From: Lepraria neglecta | Taxonomy: Eukaryota; Ascomycota; Lecanoromycetes; Lecanorales; Stereocaulaceae | Assembly: GCA_033220425.1 (NCBI GenBank) | Contig: CM065649.1 | Span: 4,340,001 to 4,404,000 of the forward strand | Direction of reading: 5' to 3' | Length of the DNA stretch: 64,000 nt | In this document: positions 26,094 to 38,900 of the stretch, piece by piece | Layout: each line of letters opens with the position of its first letter | How positions within the stretch are numbered: position 1 is the stretch's first letter | Program-made: the position numbers and the translations under genes | Notes under the pieces: model-generated | Told to the model about the DNA's origin: nothing | Database searches by the model: none | What the model saw: only the letters and a program-made list of their open reading frames with translations

Positions 26094-26444
26094 TTAGGAT
26101 AGGCTTTTCGCTATATCCGCGTGTTGGATCTATCTGTTTCCAGAGTGATTTCATACTTCATTATATATGCGATCAAGATCTAGAGCGATTGTAACAACGG
26201 GAAATCGGAGCATCATACTTGGCATAGACTGCCACACTATGCACAGGATGACGTAGCGAAAGGTGGAAATGCTTTGAAATATCGAAAGAACTCCGAAAGC
26301 CAATTCTTCCATCGTGTCCAATTCTCAAAGACAAACCGTGCTGCAGCATTCGCACATACTTTCTGCAACTAAGACGGCCCAACTCAATTCCCAAATATTC
26401 TGGAAGCGAACCAGCTGACGACTATCCTGCAACGCTTCAGAGTA

Positions 26445-29400
26445 TTAGGAGTTGCGACTGCGTACTGACAGTCGTGTGGAAGTGCCTCTTCTTGTTTTCC
26501 CGCTTTGGTCGCGTCTTCTTCCTAGAACACTCTGAATCACATTTTGCTTGCCTCTCAACGGGAGGAGGAGCTCTGGCCATTGACTCCGCGCGCCCGAAAT
26601 TTCTTCGCGGAAAGTCTGCCATATGATGAGATTCGCAACTGGATCGTGCCCATTTTCCGCCGCTTGTTCAAGAGCTGGACCCCAGCACTTTGCACCTATA
26701 TTAATGCGAACTCCTGCCATCACAAGTAATCTAACAATTGCCAAATGTCCATTCTTAACGGCCAATTGTAGCGCTGTGAAGCCATAATTATCTTGCGCTT
26801 CATGCGAAGCCCCAACTTCAATCAGTAGTCGCGTCACGGCCTCATGGCCATTTTGAGCAGCCTGGTGGAGCGGCGTCCGGCCGTGACAGTCTCGTGCATT
26901 GATATCAGCATACTTCATTGACCAAGCAAGCAGCCTTTCCATATCTTGCTCAGCGGAGCATCTTGCATCGTACTCCCATATAAAGGCGCCATTCTTGCAA
27001 CGATCACCGAAAATGTCCTCCGACCAGGTCTGGTAGTATGATTGCTGCACAATCTTATCGTATATATCTACAGCTTTTGCTGAAATATCCCGCTCATCCA
27101 CGAGGTGCTTGACTATATGGAAATGCCCACGGGCAGATGCTAGATGCAATGGTGTTTCGTTGGTGGTCTTCAAAACCGCATTCACATCTGCACCAGAAGA
27201 CATCAACAGCTTTGTGACTTCGAGGTGTCCTAAGGATGCAGTAACATGTATCAGCGTCATACCCGAATTTGACCAACATGCGCTGGTTAGGGCGCCATGC
27301 TGGAGGTCTTCGATATTGTCAACAGTGCTTGTTGCTGCGACGGGGCAAATGGGTGTTCCGCCATTGGAATAATTACGAGTGTTCACATCAGCGCCTTTCC
27401 TAAGCAAGAGCGCTACCGTTTCAGAATGACCCCCGGCTGCTGCGAGATAAATCGGGGGTGCGCAGTACGTGCACGATTCGCAGTCTGGCGACACGCCCAT
27501 CTCTAAATACATTTGCACCATAGCCCGGAACCCATACAAGGAGCAGATTCGGAGAACGGTCTGCATTATCTTGGTAGATCGGCCGTGTGGCCCCAGCCAG
27601 AGTTTCTCACAAGCATAATTGAGTTTTTTGCTCAAAATTCGTTGGAGAGTCGCAGGTAGTAGCTTGCTAAAGGGTTCAGCTAGACCATAATGGGACGCCC
27701 AGCTCTCAACTGCATAATTGACGAGAGCTGGAGTTGAGTCATCGAAACCGCCGGGAGCCCGCTGCGAAAATATACCGAGCAGGTATTGCTGCTCAACGTG
27801 GCCAGAGTCCAGTACCGTCAAACAAGTCTTGGCCAATAGCTCGTGAGCATGCCGCACTAAATGCCATGGCTGGGTTTGCGCATGAGTCGACAAAAGATAC
27901 CCTCGTATACTTGGATGCGCAAACTTGACGATGTTGTCATTTGTAATGGAGACAAGTGAACCGCAGAGGCTAGGGAGATCTCTTTCAGGATGCTGCATGT
28001 CGAGACTGCTTTCAGTCGCTGAATGGCTGGATCCACTCTCGATCCGGAGGGCTTCAACAAGCTCTGAGAGCTTCAGTGGTCGACGACTTGCCAACAACCA
28101 AGAGAAGACCTTGATGGCAACATCGACGTTCCGGTGTGGGATGCCTTCCAACGCCTTGCGATAAAGCCCATTCAGGCCCAATGGCAATAAGTTGACGTTA
28201 GTAAAGATGTCAGGAAGGGGTTGTGAGCGACATAGGTCTTCTGTGGCTAGAGTCATCCATAAGAATACCCCCTCAGCACGCGAGCAGAGTCGTTGAGCCG
28301 GTGCCAGAGACGAGACCCCCTTAAACCCGCTTGGGCGCAATGTGGAAAGCCTGTGTTTAGCAAAGCTCATCAGGTCGCGGTGGATGCCATCCTCCCTACT
28401 GAGTTTAATCTCTGTGACATGGTTCTGAAAACATGTGCTATTGTAGGGGGTCCGACTCGAAAAGCTACATCTGAGAAAATCGGTTTTGCGTCGCGCAGCG
28501 TTTGCCTCCACAACCTGGCGCGTGATAAGATCTTTCATCCATCCATCGCTGTCCAATCCGTCGAACACAAGAAAAATGCGAGCATCCGTTTGAACATCTG
28601 CGAAAATGATGCGTAAATGATGTTGAAAGATCGTGGTTGGTATTGGAAGAATCGATGTCTCGATGTCGGTGAGCATTGAACGCACCCTCGGCGTCATGAT
28701 CTTGATCCGATCGTGTAACTCAAGCTGAGAAATGAGGGTCTGCAGTATGAATTGCGCTGTGTCACTCCAGGAAAAGCTTTCGTCCAAGAAGCAGGAAATG
28801 ATTACGTTCTTAGACCGCTCTCGTCTCAAAAGGTCATCAACGATGGCGGAAGAAAGTACAGATTTGCCGGTACCGGCTACACCATGAATCCACAAGCAGG
28901 CCGGACCGTCTGCATTAAGCCACTTTTTGTATTGTCCGTGCCTCAACAGCCATGTGCATGTATTGGGTAATCGTTCTTCGGTGTATCTTGCCTTGAGGGC
29001 TTTCTGGTATTTCAGAGAAGTGTGACAGTTGTCATCTCTTCTTGTTGCAGCTGGAAATTATGAGAGATTGACTAAACTACGGAAAAGTCTGCTTACTCCT
29101 AATGATGCAGCCCACAGCGCCTTTCACACCTGTCTCGAATGCCGTTTGAGACAGCGATTGCGGCATTAGGTAATGTTGTGCAACCGAATCCAGCACATGG
29201 GATTGGGAGATGGTCGCCCACAAGCAATCTCCGTGGAGTAACTAATTCGTCAGCGGTGTTGAGCTATTAAGCTGGGCAGGGTACATACACTCGCATCGGA
29301 ACATTCCAACCAACTTTCTTGGCAGAAATGCACACTCATATAGAGTGAGGAGATTTTATCGAATGCAGAGGAAATATCCGCGAACGGTTTGAGCATCTCA

Positions 29401-30138
29401 GACGGTTCCCTGTATTCCCTCTCAGGATCACAGTTTTTCTGGAATTTGTGTGCCCAGCTTTCCACGTTGCCTGCGTGTGGGGTGCCCACAAATATCTGGA
29501 AGTGAAAGTTAGTACCTTAACAATCAGATTCTCTGCTGCTATAGATGGATCCACACAATTCCACATGTCCGGCGAGCTGTCGAAGTCAATTCTTCTAAGT
29601 TCTCTGCCAAAATCAAAGCCTGATTGAGTAGCAAGACTAGTCAGTATAGGCTTGGCACTGGGAAATAGGAGAAACTGCGTACCTCTTTCACAACCAATCC
29701 GCCAAGGCCTTCACAGACAAAAACCATTGAACGAGGCTCTCTTCCAATGTGCAACGTCGAGAGGTCAGATGAGATATGCGAATAACAAGATCTTCTATCT
29801 GGCTCAATCCGTAGGCATTCCGAAAGCAGAAGCACTGCTGCATTGCTAATCCTTTCGGGCTCGATGGCGCATAAATCAGAGGACTGGGCAATGTGTGGCA
29901 GGTAGTCATAGATATGGACTCGCGCTTCCGGAAAGGACTCTGTGAGCTGATCTTGGAACCGCTTTGGGTCCTTAGATGGTTGCCAGTTACCCTCTCGACA
30001 AGGGGTAAAGCCAGGGACGTAGATGAGCCTGTCTGAGTGCTTAGTGGTAATCACAGGTGCAAACAGCAAGTCATACTCAACGGCGGCATCTTCGTCATCT
30101 CGACCCTTCACCGAACTTCTGATGGCCTGCAATGCCAT
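26445..30138 (-). CDS. NLR: degenerate alpha/beta-hydrolase + NACHT + ankyrin repeats, module copy A
   Basis: Exons: complement(26445..29050, 29097..29241, 29289..29495, 29557..29619, 29683..30138); 1158 residues. Residues 1 to about 240 form a SesB-like (DUF676/lipase-type) alpha/beta-hydrolase domain: RLIYVPGF, then VCEGLGGLVVKEALILAE, then IFVGTPHAG. The usual nucleophile motif (G/C)HSLGG reads CEGLGG (C142-E-G144), so Ser and His are gone. The NACHT domain has Walker A GVAGTGKS (347-354) and Walker B IFLVFDGLD (449-457). Ankyrin repeats fill about 820-1090 (for example PPIYLAAAGGHSETVALLLRKGAD). Intron 29496-29556 has TACTAAC at its 3' end. NACHT NLRs are ATP-driven sensors; ankyrins are likely the ligand-reading part. 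The gene is intact by frame and divergent from the Zn2Cys6-ankyrin gene. Confidence 0.88.
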
Positions 30139-31074
30139 TGACACTTGGAGGTGAAAAAGAAAAGGTCAAACGCTTAACAAGGTAAGATTGGGGGAAGGAC
30201 TCCAAATCTTATAGCAAAGAGGAGTCAGGATTGTGTCCAATGGGACATGCCGCAAGCATAAAACCAAAACTAGAGTAAGGATGGGGACGTAATCTCGCTT
30301 TCTGACCGAGATATATGTGACTAGGCGCATGACGGACATCGGCTCGTGAACCTTTGTCTAAGTCGAGCTGCAGGGTGATTCACAGACGGGAAAATGTCTC
30401 TCTTAGGTCTAGCGGAGCCCACTCGAGTGGTCAGCCCCTGGTACGCGTTGTACGCCCCATTTGTATGAGGATGGGATCATTGCTTGATCATGCAATCCAA
30501 GGATAAAGCTGGCGAAGCGAATAAGCGAACAAGCGAACAAGCGAACTTTTCTGCGCTAGGAGATAATGGTAATATTACATTCGTAACATACGTATTCAGG
30601 CAGTAAATCGGGTCAAGCTCTTGAAACAAAAGGCACGTACCCGCTCAGCTCCTTTGAAAATTGGATAGGCTAAGTTAGTGGATTCTTGATTTCTGTAACT
30701 AACTCTCGCATACTTTAGCGTCGAAAAAAACCAGTACGACTTATTTAGCCGGCGTATGCGAAGCAAGCGTTGTGAAGAGATGTTTTGCGGATGCTTTAGC
30801 TCGCAAACATTATAAGACTGAGGTATTAGAAGATGTGATGCCGTCCCTGCGAAACTCAAAGGGGTAAGAGTATTGTACCCGGCTGGGGGCAGTGCGATGC
30901 GAAAAAACATGAAGTCGCCACACCACACTGTCCATTAGAATAGGCGTTCTCGCATGCTCTTTGCGAAGAGACCATAGACTCGCGCAATGACAGACCCAGC
31001 GCGAGAAGGACGTCGAAATTAATCAGGCTATCAGGCTTTCTGTTTCTTCAACTCCTCTATAACACAATCTTGCA
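30139..31074. promoter_or_regulatory. divergent promoter between NLR A and Zn2Cys6-ankyrin A
   Basis: These 936 bases separate two start codons pointing away from each other, so both promoters must lie here. The repeat cluster at 30511-30546 is the clearest signal; a further GCGAAGCAAGCG lies at about 30758-30769. No open reading frame was called. Confidence 0.6.
30511..30546 (+). promoter_or_regulatory. cluster of four AAGCGAA repeats
   Basis: Within 36 bases AAGCGAA occurs four times in direct orientation, three of them as regular units of eight bases (AAGCGAAC). It lies about 370 bases upstream of the NLR start and 530 upstream of the zinc-cluster gene. The same heptamer is clustered in the corresponding copy B promoter, so it is a candidate binding site, possibly for the Zn2Cys6 protein encoded beside it. 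Confidence 0.5.
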
Positions 31075-32878
31075 ATGCCTGAGGAGGGTAGGTCGGACAA
31101 GAAGACTCGCGCGTGGTCGAAATGTAGCAAGTGCCGCGAAAAAAAGCTAAAGGTAAGCACCCGGCGTAAGGCTGAGCCACGTAATTAATTGACTTTCGTC
31201 TGATTGCTTTGTCTTATAAAGTGTGAACCCGAAAACCGCAATTGGGAGGCAGACAAGCAGAAGTGCCTATATTGTCAGATTCACAATCTTCCTTGTGGTC
31301 CGGATTACACGAAAGATCAGGATCCAGGCGTAGGGTCGTCAACAAGAGGCGATGGAGGCCAAGATGCCACATCCCCTGAAGTTGGCGGAAGCCAGCAAGA
31401 TTCACAGCAGTCGATGGCAGTGACACCAATTCTACACACAGTCCAAGATGCCTCTCCTTTCATCCTCAATGTCACGACAGGGCCTACCCAGCAAGCCAGC
31501 GAGTTGTCACCAGCCACTACCACCTCTCCAAGGGACCGACGGGCGCGCATCCTGGCCCTGTCTGATGACGATCTGAGGGCCAAAGCTCTGTCAAAGTAAG
31601 CCATCATGTGGACATCGAAGACTCATAGCTGACTGCGATTCGGAAAACAGGTTAGAAAGGCTCAATGTTCTCGGAACCGCCCTGCTGTATGAACACGGTC
31701 TAGCTCCTGTGTCTTGCCATGGTTTCGGCGGGCACGAGGAATATAATAACATGGCAAACACTATATCCACTATCATCCGAGAAGAGATTCACTGCCTCTT
31801 CATATATATATACGATCTAGCATCCCAAGCCGATACCCGGACCCACGCTGGTCTAGCCCAGGAGATAATGTTGAAACTTCTTCTTGCGCTTGAGAGATAC
31901 CCCGGGCTATGCGACGGCAAAAAGCGGGGCGCACTGCTGAAGATCGCCTTCTTTTTCCAGAGAAACAATGACCTATATGAATTCGAACACATCCTGGGCA
32001 AGGTCGCCGATCTCTATGAAACCCCGATGCTTCCTCTTCACCCAAATCCCTACCCTTTGTTGGCCGAATCATTCTCGAAGACTTCGGAGAAAGCCCGCGA
32101 AGTCCTCGCAAGCCTCTGGCATGAGAAATTCGGCGTCGACGCATCAGTGAACTTAGCCATACCACCCCTACAACGCGCTGCGCAAAGATCTAATGTGGAT
32201 GTGACCCTTGCTGTATTACAACGTCCGGAAACCCACCATTCTGCCCCGGCAATGCTCGACCAGCAAGCATTACATATTGCTGCGGCCTCCGGCTATTTTC
32301 AGACACTCCACCAGCTCATCAATATCGGGGCCATTCTCGATGCTCGAGACCTCCACAGTCGCACTGCACTATTCTTGGCAGCAGCGAACGGACATGAACA
32401 ATGCTGCGAGATACTCTTGACACGTGGGGCCGACCCTAATGCCCGTAATGCGCATGGCCATTCTATTATGGAGGTCGCAGCCCAAGGTGGCTTTCTCAGC
32501 GTCATACGGCAGCTCATCGCATGGGGCGGCAATGTTAACCCACTATTGGGAGCTTGTTCATCAACGCCACTACAAGCGGCCGTGGAAAGCAGCAATTTCA
32601 CCTATGACCTTGTTCAGTATCTCGTTGACGCCAATGCCGACGTGAGCAGCCAGCGACTGGACGGCAAGAACGCGATAGAACTGGCTGAAGGGCGCGGTTT
32701 GACGATGTTGGCAGATAGTCTGCGCCAGAAGAAGAGGGAACAGGAGACTCAATCCTCACAAAACCATCTTTCCCCTCAGGACCACCTATCCCCACAAACA
32801 CATCTGTCTCCATTCGGTCAGGACTTTTCTGTGCCATTCGACTTTGGAAGCCCGAGCTATGTTCAAGGCTTCACCTAG
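31075..32878 (+). CDS. Zn2Cys6 cluster-ankyrin repeat protein, module copy A
   Basis: Exons: 31075..31152, 31222..31595, 31651..32878; 559 residues. Cysteines 17, 20, 27, 41, 44 and 51 form CX2CX6CX13CX2CX6C with a basic CREKKLKC, the Gal4-type binuclear zinc cluster, though the middle loop of 13 is slightly longer than usual. A Ser/Thr-rich linker follows, then a helical region with EEIHCLFIYIYDLASQAD (about 195-320), and then ankyrin repeats (about 320-500, ALHIAAASGYFQTLHQLI and following). The C-terminus has three NHLSPQ-like units (HLSPQ). The first intron falls exactly between Lys26 and Cys27. It is expected to bind DNA in the nucleus; the ankyrins may contact the NLR partner. It lacks the usual fungal_trans middle homology domain. 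The gene is intact. Confidence 0.85.
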
Positions 32879-34220
32879 GGCTGCATTCAGTGGTACCAAA
32901 GTGTGTTCATAATCAGGATGGACATATGGTCGGCGTTCTTACGAAGCTCATGAGCGGTATTCTTGTCAAAAATTACGGATGCATCCGCTGGCCTTGCAGG
33001 TAGAAAACCTCGGTCATGCATAAGTCAACATAACCCATGCATGCTTTTGGATAAAAGACTTGCAACCCTATCGCTCTACAATCAGTGACCACTATCTTCT
33101 TGTAATCACAAATGATTCCGTAGGAATCATTGCGCCTTACTGTCTTCCGAATGGACGCTTGAGCCTTACCGAGTGGGCACCGGGAGATTCTGTCGGTGAA
33201 TGGAGAAAGCTTCGCAGGCTGGAAGCACATAGCCATTCGCCGAAACCGAAGCAGAAGCAGAGTACAATCGGCTGATGGTGTGTTACTACTTCAAGGAGCC
33301 ACTGTGAGCTTTTGTCCTATCCTCGATTCAAGGAAACCAAATGTGCCTTGCTCTCGCAGTGTACCGCACTAAGCAGGGGTATAAAGATGCCTGGATGTTG
33401 ATTGGTTCTTGCGCCCACGCCTCGGCCGCATATCAGCCTCCACGGAATCACAGAGTCACAAAGTCCTTACAATTAGCTCTCTCCTTCTAGCAAAATGACG
33501 TATACTAGGAACCTTAGCATATTGAAGACGACTTGATTGATTCTCTATGGGAGATGCTTGCTATTTATGCGTACTAGGCAGTAGGGCTGAGTAGGGCTGA
33601 GAGGTGATTTATGCTAACGAGGAAAGACCACTTTCAGCATCCTGAGTAGAATGCACCATCGTCTGTGCGAAGCATGAGCCCCTGACTTAGGCGATATATA
33701 AATTAGGACATCGCCAATCTCAGGCAATTCTTCTACGAAAGTGTGTCAGATTCAAGACTGTCCTGGTATTTTGAGATTTCTCTCGATTGCTTCTCTCCAA
33801 TTTTACACCCTGAAAAGCATTTATAAATTTTGGAAGCTTCAACCTTCCTACACCCCATCTAGACACCGAGTTGATGCTGGTACATGACCTTGTTAGCGCG
33901 AAGGGCTGACAGCTAAGCCATACAGCTTGGAATTTTGCTCGTTCCTACATAAATTTCCAGATTCTCATCATGTTGATCCCTTCTAGCTTTTCAACTTGGT
34001 AATTTGCGTTACCACTGGACACCGATATCATCGTACCAGCTACCAAGATCCACAGTAGCCTTTGCTAGTTCTTTGAGCACTTCCTTCTCACGAATACTCC
34101 TTTGCACAAATTCTGGTGGGCTGAGTGACATTGATGAGCTAGAGGCTGTTCAGGATGGTGACAATCAATATTGGAAAGCTTCTATCATAACCTATAGATT
34201 CTTGTTGCGAAACATGAGCA
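32879..34220. other. spacer between module copies A and B
   Basis: No gene was recognised. A 12-base direct repeat (gtagggctgagtagggctgag) lies near 33581-33602. The stretch holds the 3' ends of the copy A zinc-cluster gene and the copy B membrane protein gene, which converge. Confidence 0.45.
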
Positions 34221-34845
34221 TCAGTCATCCTCATCCTTTTCTTTTCCCTCTTCCTTGGCCTCATCATCATCGCCTACAAGCGTCCAATCTGTGTCCGCTC
34301 TCAACAAGGCCTGCCCAATCCTTGGTACAAAAGAAAGATCGATCTCGTTCTCGCTACCTTGCGTCTCACTGCCTTCTTGCCCGCTGACTCGAACGTCTAC
34401 TGCCGACCAATCTCCAATTCCTCGAAGAATTTCGGCCATTGGGATGCTGTCCATGACGCCCGCCGTTCGAGCTTCATGGCTGTTGCCGCTGCCGTGCTCT
34501 GCGCCTATAACCGTTTAGTCGATTCTACTAAGACCTGTAAGATCACTTACCCCGTTTGGGGCGAATCACTAGCTGTTCACCATGCTCCGCGTCTAATACC
34601 ATTTAGCTAATGCCTTAGAAGGCTCACAGAAACGACGTACCATGCTCGCGCTGTCTTAGTCGTTGTCTGCGTTGCCAAAGAGCTATAGTGGCCATGAAGA
34701 ACATTAGAACGCCGAATACGATGGTGCCGATGGAATCTGGGTCCCATTGGGTCTGGTTGCCCGACTGGAAAGGGGTCTGCTGCGTCACAGTAAAAGGTAC
34801 ATCATGGGACGAGGCATTGATGGATGGTGCGGAGAAGGCTGCCAT
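34221..34845 (-). CDS. small single-pass membrane protein, module copy B
   Basis: Exons: complement(34221..34504, 34641..34845); 162 residues, 136-nt intron at the same codon and phase as in copy A. The block QTPFQSGNQTQWDPDS at about 22-38, the hydrophobic segment 38-57 (GTIVFGVLMFFMATIALW), the following basic QRRQRLRQRE and the late TDTDWTLVGD are shared with copy A at almost identical positions. The rest has diverged, which points to selection on those blocks. An acidic Lys/Glu/Asp-rich end closes the protein. No known family is recognised. It lies downstream of the copy B NLR on the same strand, with the MITE between. Confidence 0.75.
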
Positions 34846-34982
34846 TATGCCTTGTATTAGGTGTTTTGTGATACTAGAATTATTTGTTGCCCGACTGTGG
34901 AGTGAGTTTGAGGTTGTAGCAAAGAAGGTATGTCTGGGGGGCTAGGCAACATTTTTGTAGGTAGATTGCACTGGGGCGTCCA

Positions 34983-35136
34983 CTTCGCTCCAATTATCAC
35001 GAATCAAGCGCGAGCTTCGCAAGCTTTGAGAAATCTTAATAGAGCTAAAGATGCGTTGAAGCTAGGAATACGGCCGTTGATAAGTCACTCGCATAGCACG
35101 CTTCGAGTCTCGCCCATCCATCTTCGCTTCGCTTAT
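34983..35136. promoter_or_regulatory. AAGCGAA elements upstream of membrane protein B
   Basis: The plus strand reads TTCGCTTCGCTT at 35123-35134, giving two overlapping AAGCGAA sites on the minus strand, about 280 bases upstream of the start at 34845. Related CTTCGCTC and GAGCTTCGCAAGC lie at 34983-34990 and 35012-35024. The similarity to the other module promoters is direct; the function is inferred. Confidence 0.42.
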
Positions 35137-35673
35137 AGTCTACGCGCCTAACTACGGACAGATCGAGCGAACAACAACCCAACAAGAAGCGACTATTGCG
35201 ATTCTAGCCATTCGTGCCAATTTACTACTCCAGCATCAGTCTGTGTGCACAGTTTTGTCTCGCTCGACACGGTGCTTTACGGGTGTAGAGAGGGACGTTC
35301 GGGGACTCTTAGGGGTTCGCACTGGGAGAGAGTCTTTAGCGATCTGCACTGCCATTCTCCAAACATACATGTGCTTAGTATTAGGATCATGTGAGATATT
35401 AAAGCAAACAAACTCCAGTACAAACATATTGCGCCTTCGATATACATACTCTATCCTATCAATAATCCAAATGACGAATAGGCGAGATAATCTTATCCGA
35501 CATGCTCATATCCGCCAATCAAGGTTGTTACTACTTCAATCTGAGAAAAAATCAAGGTCCAAAGTACGAGCACATGAAAGATTTAAGGCCAGTATCTCAG
35601 CCAGCAAATGTTCACGGGGATAGAATCCTTACCTGCCGCCAGATCACATCCCAGAGTTTCCTGGCAGGAAGTA

Positions 35674-35925
35674 GAAGGGTTCACCCCCTGAGTTGTCAAA
35701 CCCGCTGAGTTGTCAGTTGGGTCCTAAAAGGTTCCTCCGGGGAACCGAATTGAGCCCCGAGACGGACTAAATCCGAAATCTCTGGGGGCTCTCGCTATCC
35801 CCCAGACGACCAGCTTTAGGCCCTGTTCAGGGGCGGCCCGGGGCTCAATTCGGTTCCCCGGAGGAACCTTTTTAGGACCCAACTGACAACTCAGCGGGTT
35901 TGACAACTCAGGGGGTGAACCCTTC
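35674..35925. mobile_element. MITE with about 86-base terminal inverted repeats and TA target duplication
   Basis: The left arm starts GAAGGGTTCACCCCCTGAG at 35674 and the right arm is its reverse complement ending at 35925. The arms match over about 86 bases with a single A insertion/deletion in an A run. TA flanks both ends (35672-35673 and 35926-35927). The 252-base element has no coding capacity. TA duplication suggests mobilisation by a Tc1/mariner-like transposase (PIF/Harbinger prefers TNA targets). Each arm contains an inner duplication of the word TGAGTTGTCA. Near-identical arms indicate a recent insertion. The right junction lies in the stop codon of the NLR gene. Confidence 0.85.
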
Positions 35926-38900
35926 TAAGTCTGCGCGTCGTAATTAGTGAGTGCGGACCTGCTATGGGTCCCTCGTGCGGACCTCCGTAGTCTCTTTCTG
36001 TGCATAGCTTCTTGAATGACGTCTTGTTTCCCCTTGATCGCTAAGCGAAGCACTGGCCGCCGACAACCCTGATCTGTAACTCCGGTACTGAATCGTTGCC
36101 ACATAATCATGTTCGCTATCTCATGTTGCCCAGTTTTGCTGGCGTTCTTAAGTATCCTTCCGATCTGCTCTGCTCCTGCATCCACATCTGCTCCTGCTTC
36201 TAGGAGAAGCTTAACCACTTCGCGATGCCCATTTTCGGCTGCCACTTGAAGTACTGGGAATTTATCTTCTCCATCTCTTTGGACAATAGCTCGCCTTTCT
36301 AGCAGAAAACGCACTATGGCTTTGTGGCCTCTAGCCGCTGCGAGATATAGCGCTGTCCATCCTTCGCAAGTCCGCATGTTAATGTCGGCGTATTTGCTCG
36401 AATACGATAGTAACTTTTTGAAATGGCTTCGGGCGGGATAATCCTCATCTAAACCCCATATGTTTTCAGTATGAGCATCAGCTGCGAGCAAATTTTTGAT
36501 CAATGATTGATAGTACGGCTGCTGCACTATCGCATTGTAAAGCTCAATTTCTTTCGCTGATGGATCGCCACCAAAAACCAAGTACTCGACGACTTCTAGA
36601 TGTCCATGCATGGCAGCTAAATGTAAAGGTGTTTCTTGACTCGTTGGGACCACTGCGTTTACATCAACGTCGTAGTCCATTAAGAGCTTTACAACATCCA
36701 AATGTCCAGAAGCAGCAGCAACGTGCAGTAGTGCTCTCCTAGAACCGGAATCGACTGCGTCCACTCGAGCGCCGTAGGTTAGAAGTAGCTGAACCATAGG
36801 CAGTGAACCTTGAGCCACGGCAAGATGCAGAACGTCCTGGCTGCTGCTGCGGATATGTGAGATGATGGAAGCTCCTTTCTGGAGTAGAAGGGCTGCCACA
36901 TCCTTGTGACCCCCAGCGGCCGCAATGGCGAGCGGACTCTCGCAGAAGCAGCAACGATTTGGCGTGGGTGGAGCTCCTGTCTCTAGGCACAATTTTGTAA
37001 GAGTGAAGAAGCCATAGCGCGCAGAAAATCTTAGCGTGGCGTTTGAAATTTGGATCGAGCGTCGACTGAGGCTTACGGGCAAAGACTCGCAAGCATATTC
37101 CAGGGTGGTGACGAGGCATCGCTGTAGCGTCCCCGCAAGAATCATGCTCGACGTTTCCGCATGGCGATAGTGGACTGACCAGTTGGCGATGGCGTAATTC
37201 GTCAGATTCGAAGCCAAACCCCTGCTTGTATCCTGGGAGTCCGAGATGTTGGTACAAAGCCAGGAGGTGTTCTTCCTATCCCCCGTTTCCAGTAGTCTTA
37301 AACAAGTTCTTGCCAGGAACTCGTGTGCCTCAAGTAAGAGGTACCCAGACAGCCTGGAATTTTTCTTGGATATTAAATGTGTCCGTACGCTTTGGTGTCT
37401 GAATTTGACCACGCCATCGCCTGTGATAAGGATGAGCCATCCACAGATACTGCAAATCTCTTCTTCGGGGGGTTGTGCCGTGAGCTTGGCGCGTGGCGAA
37501 GCTTCACGGACGTATGTTTGTGGGGAGTCAAGCTTGATAGACAAAGCTTCAAGAAGCTCGGAGAAATATAGAGGGCGGTTAGCCGCCATCAGCCAGTAAA
37601 AAACACTTCGAGCAATTTCAAGGCTCTGAGACGGCACAGCCTGTAAATTTTGATGATAAATCCCATCGACAGTAGCAGGTATCAACTCAATCTGATTTGG
37701 CAAGTCAACAACTGACTTCATGCGATCAATCTTCTCCATAGCCAATGCTACCCATAGAAAGATCCCGTTAGCACGAGAACAAAGGCGCTCCACAAGAGAA
37801 GTGACCGATAGGGATTCGTGATACGAGGCCCAAGACGTATGAGCAAGCCGTACCGAAGCAAACTCTTGCAAATCTCGTTGGAGTCCAGGCTCGACATCCA
37901 AGTTGATCTCAGCCACGTAATTTCGCAAAGCAGCGTCGAATGTAGCCTGAGTCGAGATAGTACATCTAAAGACGTTTGATCTTTGCCGGGGCAGGTTTGC
38001 CCAAATTATCTCGTTCATGATGACCGTCCTGATCCAGTCGTTGCTGTCCAAGCCATCGAGGATTAAGACAATGCGGGCCTGATCACTAACACCTGCAAGC
38101 ATCGTCCTCAGACAACGCTGGAAAGCTTCCAGTGAAACGGGAACTTCAAGCCTTTCGATTTCTTTTAGTGTCGATCGCAGCAAAAGGTCGGACACAATGG
38201 GATTGCGACAACCTCTCAGCTGGTAGACGAAGGCTTTCAATATGTATTGGGCACAGTCTAGTTGGCCTAATCCTTCTTCAACGAAACAGGAGATGGTGAC
38301 GTCCGGGTATTGCTCGCAGCGTCGAAGGTCGGCGATCATTGCTGAGCACAATGTTGACTTGCCAGTACCAGGCTGGCCATGAAGCCACAGAAATGGGGGG
38401 CCCACCGCGTTAGCCCACGCGTTATAGTCCTGGTGAGCAAATAGCCAATTGCAGGTATTCGACATTCGCTCTTTGGTGTACATATCCAAAACATCCTGCT
38501 CCCGCTGGAGATACGTGGCGTAGCTCACATGATTGCTCGCTGCTGCTACGCAAGATCTCAGAAAAAGAATATTGGGGTTCCGAACATGATGTTTGGTTAC
38601 ATACCTTCAACCATGCAGCCGATAGAGTGCACAACGCTGCTCCTGACAACATCCTGGGGTAGAGAATTTGGAACAATATAGTGTGTTTCCTCATTTTTGG
38701 GGGCTTGAGACTGTGAAATCACTGACCACAGGCAGTCTGGATGGACAATCTATTGACAGAGTAAGATCTTGAGTCAGAAATCAAGTCCTATAGAAACACA
38801 AAAAATTACTCCGAAGGTAAGGGGGAACTTTACACTATTGCCGGAGCACGAACTGACATCTTCGTAGCAAAAATTGACACTCAAGTACGAACAAGCTACC

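Noticed and set aside
29496-29640. An apparent frame break in the hydrolase domain of NLR copy A
   Set aside because: A 61-nt intron with TACTAAC branch point and an identical boundary in copy B (after GGA ATT) restores the frame; the gene is intact.
35674-35925. A solo LTR
   Set aside because: The ends are long inverted repeats with TA duplication and no TG...CA ends, so this is a MITE.
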